IMG/VR virus record: IMGVR_UViG_3300035698_006008
Span: 1 to 33,681 of that record
DNA from: a virus
DNA length: 33,681 nucleotides
Strand: one strand, 5' to 3'
Shown piece by piece: positions 15,704 to 23,840 of the stretch (positions are counted from its first letter, which is position 1; each line of letters begins with the position of its first letter). Both the position numbers and the translations under genes were made by a program. Below the pieces are notes generated by a model. It did no database searches. It worked only from the letters and a program-made list of their open reading frames with translations, and was not told where the DNA came from.

Positions 15704-16807
15704 ATGAGCCTTCTAAAAACCTTACTACTCGGAGGTGCCGTAGCGGGAGCGTTACCTTTTGCGCCTTTTGGAGTTGGAAATATTGTAAGAGAAGCTGCAA
15801 GCAGTTTGTTGGGGAGTGGGTTGACATCTGCTTTGGGAACTGCGTATGGAGGATTTAGAGGTAATCGAGCTAGCAACAGAGAGCTAGTGCGTGGTATGAT
15901 TGGATCAGGTTCTGTTGCTGACGGATACCGAGCAGCGGGTTTTAAAAGGGCTGTCGGAGGCGCATATGACGCCGTCCAAATGGTCCCTGGATATCTTAAA
16001 CAAGGTTACGAAAATATTAAAAGTGCTTTCACATCAGATCCTGCCATGGGAGGTCATTTAGGTGACATGACGAGACAAAAAGCATTGCAGTTATATAAAG
16101 ACAGTTACAATGGATACGAGGGAAATCAGTTATTTGATACCAATCATCAACAGCCTTCACAATACTCTAATGAAGTTAAGAAACAAGCGTATCATGAAGT
16201 TGAAAAGAAGTCACATCATACTGATAATGCTAAGTATACCACTTTAAAACATCCTGATTTTTTTACGCAACGTAAGGCAACGGGTCAGTACTCTCCGCAC
16301 ATTCCAGAGAGTCAAAGAAAAATGAACGTAGTGCCTGATATTGGTGACCCTAAAGTCAAAGCGCAACATGATATTATCGGGTTAATAAAACATGGGATAC
16401 AACCGCAGGATCAGAATTTATTAAATTTTTTAAAAACCATACAAGGTTATAATAGCTTATCAAGTAGAGGTAGAAATACCATGGGTAAACGAAGAACTAA
16501 ATATATCGAGATTAATCATACCGGTATGGGAAAATACCAATCAATTCCTACTGTCGCGATAGGGGGATCAAGTAGCATGTATAAACATATTAGACAATTA
16601 AACGAAAAAAAACATAAAAACCAGATATCAAAAGCATATGATTACATGAATAAATCTGGAAAATACCATTCTGCCCTTATAAACAAAGCTATTACAGCCT
16701 CAAAAAAACCTAAGAATGCAACTATGGCCAGATATTTTCCATTTGAACAAATGAATTATACGGCACCTAAAAACGGGAAAGCTTTTGGCAAGTATAAATT
16801 TCATTAA
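15704..16807 (+). CDS. Internal-virion (ejection) protein candidate, 367 aa
   Basis: The N-terminal 70 residues are hydrophobic and Gly/Ala-rich (MSLLKTLLLGGAVAGALPFA; later SSLLGSGLTSALGTAYGG), resembling a membrane-active segment. The rest is hydrophilic, basic, rich in Lys, His, Gln and Tyr, and probably poorly ordered, with a C-terminal PKNGKAFGKYKFH. It starts two bases after the preceding stop. Ejection proteins of T7-type phages are packed in the head and travel into the cell envelope with the DNA, which would fit an amphipathic front and basic body. This is inference from composition and neighbourhood; no homologue is recognised. Confidence 0.65.
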   Translation: MSLLKTLLLGGAVAGALPFAPFGVGNIVREAASSLLGSGLTSALGTAYGGFRGNRASNRELVRGMIGSGSVADGYRAAGFKRAVGGAYDAVQMVPGYLKQGYENIKSAFTSDPAMGGHLGDMTRQKALQLYKDSYNGYEGNQLFDTNHQQPSQYSNEVKKQAYHEVEKKSHHTDNAKYTTLKHPDFFTQRKATGQYSPHIPESQRKMNVVPDIGDPKVKAQHDIIGLIKHGIQPQDQNLLNFLKTIQGYNSLSSRGRNTMGKRRTKYIEINHTGMGKYQSIPTVAIGGSSSMYKHIRQLNEKKHKNQISKAYDYMNKSGKYHSALINKAITASKKPKNATMARYFPFEQMNYTAPKNGKAFGKYKFH

Positions 16808-16825
16808 TAAAAAGGGAAAATAGGC

Positions 16826-17881
16826 ATGAGTTATAATATAGGAAATATTTTGTCTAGAATGTATGGAGGGGCTAAGTCTGGTGGGGGAATGCTATATGAA
16901 GGAGCGCAAAGGGCTGGCGAGAATTTCATGTCTAATTTTAGACATGAAAGAAATAGAAGTGGGATGGAGGATTTCGAGAAGAAATTAAAAGAAAACAAGA
17001 ATTTATTTGGTCAAAACCAACAATTTTACCAGTCCCATGGTGTTGAACCTATGGCGCATGGCTATATAAAGAATAGAATTTTTAATCCAGAGCTTAGTAG
17101 GACACGAACACTTACAGACGCGTTGAGGAAGTCTGGTCATCAACCTAGCGGTCAAGAAGATACCCGTATGTCTCTTCAGCAACAAGCAGATAGTTCCTTA
17201 TCACAGAAACGACCTAATCCGTTACAATATTACACTCCAATACAAGAGTTACAACAGGAGGCTCCTCAGGGACCGCAACTAACTGAGCAACCTGTTTATA
17301 AAATACCTTCCGATATAGCAAGGACGCAGCCTGCTAATAAACAGGTCTTGCCTACTTCCTCGATGACCGCGAGTCATAGGCAGTTGCCCCCGCAGCAGCA
17401 TATGCTGCAGCAAATGACACCACAGCAGCAGCATATGCTGCAGATGCAACATCTGCAGTATATGCAGCAGATGCAACATCTGCAGCAGCGAATGAACATG
17501 CAAAATCAAATGCGACAGGTTCCTAAACAACAACAGAATAAGCAGATGCAACAGGTAGGACAGCAACAGGTAGGACAGCAACAGCGAATGAACATGCAAA
17601 ATCAAATGCGACAGGTTCCTAAACAACAACAGCAAAATGATCAATTTAAAGAAAACTATTCGAATCGTACCATAGTTAACAATTCGTTAAAGATAATGAC
17701 CCAGGTTAACCAAATGACGAGTGGGAGCATTCCTAAATCGGAACAGGAAGAAATTTTTAACCAGTTGGTACTGCATAATGGGGACGCTAGAAGCATACCG
17801 TATAGCATGTTCAATTCGTTCTCTCCTAAAGCACAAAATATATTAAATCAGATACAAAATCCTGTTAGTGAAAGGAAGTAA
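16826..17881 (+). CDS. Gln/Met-rich internal-virion protein candidate with internal repeats, 351 aa
   Basis: The N-terminus MSYNIGNILSRMYGGAKSGG resembles those of neighbouring genes. Residues about 185-270 are a low-complexity Gln/Met/His region with two exact copies of a 17-residue unit beginning RMNMQNQMRQVPKQQQ. Between the copies VGQQQ repeats, and a HMLQ/QHLQ pattern precedes them. The last 80 residues are a more ordinary helical domain (NNSLKIMTQVNQMTSG, EEIFNQLVLHNGD). The ribosome binding site AAAAGGGAAAA is good. No family recognised. Low-complexity Gln repeats and position suggest an elongated or disordered virion component. Confidence 0.65.
   Translation: MSYNIGNILSRMYGGAKSGGGMLYEGAQRAGENFMSNFRHERNRSGMEDFEKKLKENKNLFGQNQQFYQSHGVEPMAHGYIKNRIFNPELSRTRTLTDALRKSGHQPSGQEDTRMSLQQQADSSLSQKRPNPLQYYTPIQELQQEAPQGPQLTEQPVYKIPSDIARTQPANKQVLPTSSMTASHRQLPPQQHMLQQMTPQQQHMLQMQHLQYMQQMQHLQQRMNMQNQMRQVPKQQQNKQMQQVGQQQVGQQQRMNMQNQMRQVPKQQQQNDQFKENYSNRTIVNNSLKIMTQVNQMTSGSIPKSEQEEIFNQLVLHNGDARSIPYSMFNSFSPKAQNILNQIQNPVSERK
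17486..17632 (+). repeat. 51-bp exact direct repeat plus a 15-bp tandem repeat
   Basis: A 51-bp unit occurs at 17486-17536 and 17582-17632, 96 bases apart (32 codons). Between them caacaggtaggacag is tandem at 17549-17563 and 17564-17578, with a partial third copy. All periods are multiples of three. Confidence 0.93.
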
Positions 17882-17883
17882 CA

Positions 17884-18750
17884 ATGAGCTTACTAGGTGA
17901 CATAGGGGATACCGCGCAAAAAGCATGGCCCCCAGTTAAACAAGCTGCAATTACAGCTTGGCCGTATGTACAGAAGTTTGCTAAAAGAGCTGGAGGCGGG
18001 ATATATAATATTGGAAAAATATTGGCTAATTTATTTAAACGAGGTGCGTCAGGGCTGATAAGGCCTTGGACTACAAAACCTGTGATTAATAAAGTATATA
18101 AATATAAAACTAACACTAAAAATAAGTACAACATTAAACCTTCCATTGATGCTAGCCAATATGATTTAAGCAATCAATATGATTTAAACGCAAATATAAA
18201 TGCTAACCAATATGCCGAGAGCAACCAATATGATTTAAGAAATCAAAGTAGAACTATGACTATGGCCTTACAACGACAGAATGAAGATATGAACCAAGAA
18301 GGCCCGATGAACCAACTTGCTCCGGGAGAGGGGGGCAGTAACTATCCTCAACAGATGCTTATGAATGAAAACGAACCTGGGGATAACAACGCATTGGTTA
18401 GGCAATCCCAACGCAGACAAGGCCCACAAAACTACAAGTCGCCTTTTCGCAGCATGACTGAGATCGCAAAAAAGTATAGTAACAATAAATTTATAGATCA
18501 ACGTAATGTGATTGGTAATATTATGCAGGACTTAATGTCCCAATTTCAACCGCCTAGTCAAAAGAACCAACACATACCGCATGAGGCCTTTTTTAAGCAG
18601 AAACAAAAGAACCAACACATACCGCATGAGGCCTTTTTTAAGCAGAAACAAAATAACTGGGCTGGAAAAGTTAAGTTGTCGGATGCCAAAAGATTTAATC
18701 TACATAACGTGTATGGGGTACCAGCAAAAAAAAAGAACATATTTAATTAA
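17884..18750 (+). CDS. Asn/Gln-rich internal-virion protein candidate with repeats, 288 aa
   Basis: Opens MSLLGDIGDTAQKAWPPVKQ and continues with an amphipathic, Gly- and Lys-containing segment (GGGIYNIGKILANLFKRGAS). Residues about 90-125 repeat NQYDL-type units (SNQYDLNANINANQYAESNQ). Near the C-terminus a 15-residue unit containing NQHIPHEAFFKQKQ is exactly duplicated in tandem. The tail is basic (PAKKKNIFN). AAAGGAAG lies eight bases before the ATG, two bases after the preceding stop. IYNIGKIL echoes YNIGNIL in the preceding gene, hinting at a shared motif. No family recognised; a role in the internal core is inferred. Confidence 0.65.
   Translation: MSLLGDIGDTAQKAWPPVKQAAITAWPYVQKFAKRAGGGIYNIGKILANLFKRGASGLIRPWTTKPVINKVYKYKTNTKNKYNIKPSIDASQYDLSNQYDLNANINANQYAESNQYDLRNQSRTMTMALQRQNEDMNQEGPMNQLAPGEGGSNYPQQMLMNENEPGDNNALVRQSQRRQGPQNYKSPFRSMTEIAKKYSNNKFIDQRNVIGNIMQDLMSQFQPPSQKNQHIPHEAFFKQKQKNQHIPHEAFFKQKQNNWAGKVKLSDAKRFNLHNVYGVPAKKKNIFN
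18559..18648 (+). repeat. 45-bp exact tandem duplication
   Basis: A 45-bp unit at 18559-18603 is repeated without change at 18604-18648, followed by the first five bases of a third. It encodes 15 residues per copy, including IPHEAFFKQKQ, and preserves the frame. Confidence 0.95.
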
Positions 18751-18784
18751 TAAACTCTAATAACAATATTGAAAAGGACACATT

Positions 18785-18808
18785 ATGTCATACCTAATGT
18801 CATACCTA
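18785..18808 (+). repeat. 12-bp exact tandem duplication of a start region
   Basis: atgtcataccta occurs at 18785-18796 and 18797-18808, duplicating the start codon and three following codons and so giving two in-frame starts. Confidence 0.95.
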
Positions 18809-19267
18809 GGTAAAAAGTTGGGGGGCCCCGCAAAATGGTTAGACGATTTAGAGCAGAAAGCGCTTCGGTCTCCTATTCTCCCGGCTTTAGGAGGGCTTGT
18901 AGGGGGAGCAATTACCATGAACCCGGCCGGGGCAATGGCTGGTGCTACCATAGGGGGTTCAGTCAACAGCTACTATCAGAATAACGATCAAAAAGAAGCG
19001 TCTGATAAGATACGCGCTGGAGAATTCCAGGAGCAGCAAGGTAATTTATTGACACAAGGGAGAATGGGCGCCGGCTCTTTACTCGCTAGAGGTCATGGAG
19101 GGAATAACCGAGGGTTACTTCCTTCTCAGTCAGCTATAGGGCTACAGTCTCCGTTAGGTTCTTTAGAAAGATCTAGCAATTTACAACAGAAATTATCTAA
19201 TTTAAAACATCAACGTAGTATCAGTGGCGGGATCACTAGCGGAATCAGTGGTATTTCTGGATATTAA
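18785..19267 (+). CDS. Small internal-virion protein candidate with Gly-rich hydrophobic segment, 160 aa
   Basis: Start MSYLMSYLGKKLGGPAKWLD; the first four codons are duplicated exactly, so ATG 18785 and ATG 18797 are both usable. GAAAAGGACA lies upstream of the first. Residues about 30-60 form a Gly/Ala-rich hydrophobic stretch (LPALGGLVGGAITMNPAG, then AMAGATIGGSV) of the glycine-zipper type that can insert into or associate with membranes. The remainder is hydrophilic and Gly/Ser-rich. Position and composition suggest a component ejected with the DNA; unproven. Confidence 0.65.
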   Translation: MSYLMSYLGKKLGGPAKWLDDLEQKALRSPILPALGGLVGGAITMNPAGAMAGATIGGSVNSYYQNNDQKEASDKIRAGEFQEQQGNLLTQGRMGAGSLLARGHGGNNRGLLPSQSAIGLQSPLGSLERSSNLQQKLSNLKHQRSISGGITSGISGISGY

Positions 19268-19269
19268 TT

Positions 19270-19761
19270 ATGTTTTCTTTTTTAATTCCTATAATTGCAG
19301 CATTAGCTTCTCCTACTGCTGCTGCGGTAGCAACTGGGGTAGGATTAGCTGCTACAGTTGGAAGTAGTCTGATATCAGCTAAGCATTCTAGTGACGCACA
19401 AGATGACAGCAGAAGACAATCTGCGTTAGCTGGTAATTATAACCAGGGCTCGTTAGCTCAAGCTAATAGATTACGGATGGGACAATCTCGTGCGCAAGGA
19501 GCGTCTAGTGGTGTGTCGTCTCAAGGTGGATCATTGAGGGATTTCTTATTGGCCAGTGGCGCAGAGAATAAATTCGCTATGGCTAAAATGAAAAAGGTAG
19601 GCGCTGAGGAGCTATCCAATGAAATGAGGGATTTAAAAGCCTCTGAACAAATGAGTTACATGTCCGGTATTGGGCAAGCTGCACAAGGGATAGGCTCGTT
19701 TGGCTCGGCGTTGTCAGCATCTACTACACAATCTAATTGGAAACCTTACGTAGGGTATTAA
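19270..19761 (+). CDS. Small internal-virion protein candidate, T7 gp14-like in layout, 163 aa
   Basis: The N-terminal ~36 residues are hydrophobic and Ala/Gly-rich (MFSFLIPIIAALASPTAAAV then ATGVGLAATVGSSLISA), followed by a hydrophilic helical body with many Gln, Ser, Arg and Met (SLRDFLLASGAENKFAMAKM). The layout, a membrane-active front with a charged helical rear just before a large ejection protein, resembles the small internal core proteins of T7-type phages, although no sequence identity is claimed. The start is two bases after the preceding stop and no strong ribosome binding site is visible, suggesting coupling. Confidence 0.65.
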   Translation: MFSFLIPIIAALASPTAAAVATGVGLAATVGSSLISAKHSSDAQDDSRRQSALAGNYNQGSLAQANRLRMGQSRAQGASSGVSSQGGSLRDFLLASGAENKFAMAKMKKVGAEELSNEMRDLKASEQMSYMSGIGQAAQGIGSFGSALSASTTQSNWKPYVGY

Positions 19762-19766
19762 TTATT

Positions 19767-21842
19767 ATGAGATTTAAATCACCGATGGAATATGGCGCTA
19801 GTGGGGATAAAGTATCATTCGCGCCTTCAAGTAACAAGGCTTCTACATTGAGCGGGGCTACAACAATGGGAGCCGTGGGCGCTGGTATAGGGTCTTTATT
19901 TCAAAATGGGGCAGAGCTTATAAAAGTTCAAAAAGCCAATGACGAACGAACTATCCTGAATTTTGAGAATAAGACATATAAGCAATATTCTAAGCTGTCA
20001 GAAGAATTAGAAAAAACGGGTGATTATAAGGGTGTCTTAGATAGCTGGAAATCTTATATAAAAACTGTTTCTACAGAAACAAGCGGGAAACTATCATTTT
20101 TAGGGAAAAAAGCCTTTAATGTATCAGAAAATACAGCAGTTATAAAATTTGATGGTCTTTTAGAACAAGATGCGTTGGGCCTTCAAAAGAAGGATTTAAC
20201 AGCTGCAATCGAATTAAATATCCAATCCTTAGTTGAATCAGCCTTAAAAGAAGGGATGCCCAACAAAGACGATGTTTTACACATTAAAGCCGACGTGGAT
20301 ACACTTCCCGGATTAGGCCCGAAAGAACAGTTGCTTGCTGCCAATACAAAAATTAAGGATTATTATTATAGGGTAGCCGAGCAATTAATATCTTCTGATC
20401 CTGAGAAGTTTATAAAAAATATAAACGAGTTTCAGCCTGGGGTTTTGGCCTCTGATTTGGCTAATTTTAAGGATGCAGCATATGGCGGTATAATAAAAGA
20501 CAGGAACCTAAAGGAACAGTACAATAAGGATGCCGTATCTGCGCTATCTATTCAATCTAAAGATCAAATAACCTCGATACTTACCACTGGCAAGCCTGTT
20601 AATCCTGACATGATAGAATCTTTATACGAACTGGGGGCTACAGAGCAATCGCAAGCCTTGGCATATCAAGAACGTATCGCCTTTGAGATGTATCCTAAAT
20701 TGTCTCAGTTAGATGCTCTTCCGTTGTTACGGCAACAGGACGTAATAAAAAATATAGGCCCGTCACCTGGCGAGAAAGGGTTCGAACTAAAACAAACTCT
20801 TTTGGAGAGTGCATCGAAGGCTTTAGATCTGAAAGTAAAAAAGTTTAAGGAAGACCCTGTCGCTGCATTAGAAGAACAAGTTCAAATGGTGGTTTCAAAA
20901 TCAAAGGCTAATCCTGTAGCTGCCATGGTAGAAGCTCAGAAAAATCAGGGTGTGGCTTCGGAAGATATCCAATTCTTCACGAACAAAATCAAAGAAGATT
21001 TTAAGGACCAGTGGGAAAAGGAAATCTCGTCTCCTTCCAATGTTATTAATCAATTATTAGACGATATCCCGGAAGAATATAAAAAGGCAGCTTTAGCCAC
21101 GCTGCCAATCGATCAGTTATCTAATATGGCATACAATCTATCAGAGGTTGATAACGATAGAAATTTAATGATCAACGCAGTTAAGTTGGATGTTTACACA
21201 AAAGTTTTCTCTCAAGAACAAAAAGACGAAGTAAATGAATTAATAAATAATATGCTTGATTCTGATGATAGTCCTTTGAATTATTATAAAAACTTACTTA
21301 AATCTACAGGGGATGCAGACATGTCAAATTATGTCCCTCAGTTATTACAGATTACAAAAAGGGTTGGCGCTTATCACTACATGACATATAACGATGCCTC
21401 CAATACTGAGGTAGCTACGGTACAAACTATGTTCGGACAGGACAATGGGTTCGTATCAAATGATTTAATACTAGGGTCTGCGGGATCTGAAACTCTTGAG
21501 TTATTACAAACATGGGAAGGGAAAGTTCTATTAACAAACCTGCGAGCTACGATGCCTTCTTTTTCCTACGGCTTAAATGAAGCTACCGTAAATAGAATCA
21601 GACAGAATGACGGCAAATGGATTATCGAAGAAAACAAGTTGGTATTATTTGATCCTATCACCAGGACTAAAGTGGTAGGTGAGGATGGAATGGGGATATC
21701 AATAGATATCGGGGAATTCAAACAGATGGTGTTACAAGCACAATCACAAGCGGAACAACTCCGAGCAAATCAAAAAGGCCGTCTTTCAGAATATGGTGAT
21801 TTTTCTTGGAAATATCCAACAAGTAAAGGAGATAACCAATGA
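19767..21842 (+). CDS. Large internal-virion protein candidate, T7 gp15-like position, 691 aa
   Basis: I start at ATG 19767 (MRFKSPMEYGASGDKVSFAP), five bases after the preceding stop; an in-frame TTG at 19737 lies inside the preceding gene. After a Gly/Ala segment (GAVGAGIGSLFQNGAELI) the protein is a long, mostly helical chain with regular charged heptads (KTYKQYSKLSEELEKTGDYK). It has no catalytic motif that I can see. Size, helicity and place before another pair of large proteins match the middle-sized core protein of T7-type phages, which forms part of the ejected channel. The stop overlaps the next gene as ATGA. Confidence 0.72.
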   Translation: MRFKSPMEYGASGDKVSFAPSSNKASTLSGATTMGAVGAGIGSLFQNGAELIKVQKANDERTILNFENKTYKQYSKLSEELEKTGDYKGVLDSWKSYIKTVSTETSGKLSFLGKKAFNVSENTAVIKFDGLLEQDALGLQKKDLTAAIELNIQSLVESALKEGMPNKDDVLHIKADVDTLPGLGPKEQLLAANTKIKDYYYRVAEQLISSDPEKFIKNINEFQPGVLASDLANFKDAAYGGIIKDRNLKEQYNKDAVSALSIQSKDQITSILTTGKPVNPDMIESLYELGATEQSQALAYQERIAFEMYPKLSQLDALPLLRQQDVIKNIGPSPGEKGFELKQTLLESASKALDLKVKKFKEDPVAALEEQVQMVVSKSKANPVAAMVEAQKNQGVASEDIQFFTNKIKEDFKDQWEKEISSPSNVINQLLDDIPEEYKKAALATLPIDQLSNMAYNLSEVDNDRNLMINAVKLDVYTKVFSQEQKDEVNELINNMLDSDDSPLNYYKNLLKSTGDADMSNYVPQLLQITKRVGAYHYMTYNDASNTEVATVQTMFGQDNGFVSNDLILGSAGSETLELLQTWEGKVLLTNLRATMPSFSYGLNEATVNRIRQNDGKWIIEENKLVLFDPITRTKVVGEDGMGISIDIGEFKQMVLQAQSQAEQLRANQKGRLSEYGDFSWKYPTSKGDNQ

Positions 21843-22486
21843 GTTTTTTAAGTTCTATAGGCCAACGCTTAAATAGAAATATTGGGCAGCCTGTCCGCGA
21901 GGCTATGGGTAGAGCTAGATATGGGATAGGCACTTCATTAAGTAACATGTTCTTTAACATGTCAGGAGGTGGCTCTGGACATCATCCTAGTGACCATCCT
22001 TTGGCAAGGATGCACAAGAGGACGGTGGTAGCTCCGTCATCATTTGATAAGGCTGGGAATTGGTTAGTAGATAAATTTAAAGGTGAAGGCTATTCCAGGG
22101 GGGAGCGTTTTGGGCAATCGCAAAATGTTTTCACAAAGTCTTCTCCGGTTACAAACATTTTAAATAAACATGTTATCCCTAGAGGTATGGAAAGCACTAG
22201 TGGTAGAAAATTACTATCTTTAGCTAACAGGTTAGAAGCCTGGGGTAAAAATAAACCATTGACTAAAGTTACTGCGCTTAATAAGAATAATTTTCCTAAT
22301 TTTTTTAATGATCCTGTGGGCCCGAATGGATATCATTTTAACCCAGATTGGAGTGGCCATGTAGGAATGCGAAGCGATCCATTGCTTCATTTTTTTAAAA
22401 ATACAGCAAGTGATAAAGATATGAATTCATTTAAAGCTAGTAACCACATAGGAAACATGGATTGGTCAAAAGTTAGATATGTTTAA
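21839..22486 (+). CDS. Internal-virion protein candidate, 215 aa
   Basis: N-terminus MSFLSSIGQRLNRNIGQPVR resembles the MS-hydrophobic starts of the genes at 15704, 17884 and 18785. A Met/Gly-rich segment (GTSLSNMFFNMSGGGSGHH) follows. The rest is basic, with Asn, His and Lys, and ends NHIGNMDWSKVRYV. No family recognised. It overlaps the previous gene by four bases and the next by eight, so all three are probably coupled. It lies between two large core-protein candidates. Confidence 0.65.
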   Translation: MSFLSSIGQRLNRNIGQPVREAMGRARYGIGTSLSNMFFNMSGGGSGHHPSDHPLARMHKRTVVAPSSFDKAGNWLVDKFKGEGYSRGERFGQSQNVFTKSSPVTNILNKHVIPRGMESTSGRKLLSLANRLEAWGKNKPLTKVTALNKNNFPNFFNDPVGPNGYHFNPDWSGHVGMRSDPLLHFFKNTASDKDMNSFKASNHIGNMDWSKVRYV

Positions 22487-23840
22487 TCCAAAAATTAACA
22501 TGAAACTAATGACAGCAGAGGATTCTAACTATGAATCTAACCTGTTACGTCAAGGAAAATGGGATTCGTTCTGGGGCAATGCGTATTTAGGCCTGCGGTT
22601 AGATACTACACCAGGTGCGCTCCTTTCATTAAATAATCAGTATATCACCACTGGGATAGACAAAGAATCTTCTGTAGAATTAAATGAAGAAGACTGGAAA
22701 AATAGTATCTATCATAGAGAAAAACTCCCATATTCTAAGGGAATGAATGAATACCGTGCGCAGGTGTTATCTGAGACATATGATAGTGTTCATTACCAAC
22801 GGTACCTCAACAAAAAAACAACGGGTGTAGGCGCTGGGATTGTTCAGTTCGCTGGAAGGATAGCAGGTAACTTGGTAGACCCTCTTAATTTTATTCCAAT
22901 TATGGGTCCCGGATATAAGGTTATGCGGTTAAGTAAAGCTGGTACGGCTATAATGAAAAGCAATGTATTAAAAACACTAGCTAATCGCCAAGCGTTAACC
23001 GGGGCAGTAGTAGGTGCTGGGGAAGCCGGCGTCGCCTCCGCTTTAATGCAGCCTGTTATAAACTATACGTATGAAGCCTCTTTGGGGGAAAAACGAACGT
23101 TTGCAGATATTACTGCTGATATTGCTTTGTCGGCTGCATTCGGAGCTGCGATAGGAGGTATCGTCGGATGGCGGTCAAAGCCTACCAGTTTTGACGATGC
23201 TATGAGTAAGCTATCCGGTAATAGTGATAAATTAAATGCTCTTAACGAAACTATAAACGAGTTAGAATCAGGGATGAAATCTCCTGATGGTGGGATAGAT
23301 GTATCGTTTGATATCCAAGCAAACGCTCAAAAATCTTTTTCTTCTGCCGTTAACAGTCTTATTGCCGGTGATATCCCAATAGCGAGCGCAAGCCGGTCCC
23401 AGGCTATAGAGGAAATATCAGGAAGAATGGGAGCGCCTACAAGATTGAGCGTTGAACCAGAACCCTCTATGCCTGATTTAGAAAAAACATTTTCGTTTGA
23501 AGCTCCTCCGGATAAATCGATAGAGCCGGCAGGAACAAAATCAACTGACGGTGACGTCCCGGTAGAGAAAAAAGAAGTATCAAAAGACGGAGTTGCCGTA
23601 GACGCTGTAGCTCCTCAAATTTATGATGAGAGTATAACCAAGGTCGCAAACGACTTAGGTATTGATATGAACGGACAGGCGTTACAAGACGAACTCCCAG
23701 CAGGCGTTGATTTTTTAAGCGGATCAGATGCAGCCTCATTTAAAAAAGAGTTGAACCGTGCTAATAAAGAAGTTAAAGCGACAGAACGAGAAGCTGAGCT
23801 TTGGGATTTAGCTGTGAAATGTCTAATAGGTAGAATATGA
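22479..23840 (+). CDS. Membrane-active internal-virion protein candidate, 453 aa
   Basis: The N-terminal 110 residues are ordinary and charged. Three hydrophobic Gly/Ala-rich stretches then follow: IVQFAGRIAGNLVDPLNFIP, LTGAVVGAGEAGVASALMQP, and ADIALSAAFGAAIGGIVGW. The last 180 residues are acidic and low in complexity (VPVEKKEVSKDGVAVDAVAP). Such hydrophobic clusters are seen in the largest ejection proteins of podoviruses, which cross the inner membrane. It overlaps the next gene as ATGA, and the two together (about 1,257 residues) approach the size of T7 gp16, so this may be one core protein split into two genes. No lytic transglycosylase motif is seen. Confidence 0.7.
   Translation: MFNPKINMKLMTAEDSNYESNLLRQGKWDSFWGNAYLGLRLDTTPGALLSLNNQYITTGIDKESSVELNEEDWKNSIYHREKLPYSKGMNEYRAQVLSETYDSVHYQRYLNKKTTGVGAGIVQFAGRIAGNLVDPLNFIPIMGPGYKVMRLSKAGTAIMKSNVLKTLANRQALTGAVVGAGEAGVASALMQPVINYTYEASLGEKRTFADITADIALSAAFGAAIGGIVGWRSKPTSFDDAMSKLSGNSDKLNALNETINELESGMKSPDGGIDVSFDIQANAQKSFSSAVNSLIAGDIPIASASRSQAIEEISGRMGAPTRLSVEPEPSMPDLEKTFSFEAPPDKSIEPAGTKSTDGDVPVEKKEVSKDGVAVDAVAPQIYDESITKVANDLGIDMNGQALQDELPAGVDFLSGSDAASFKKELNRANKEVKATEREAELWDLAVKCLIGRI

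Noticed and set aside
17390-17640. CRISPR-like or iteron-like appearance of repeated units
   Set aside because: Repeats are in-frame, Gln/Met coding, with uneven spacing and no unique spacers; they are protein low-complexity repeats.
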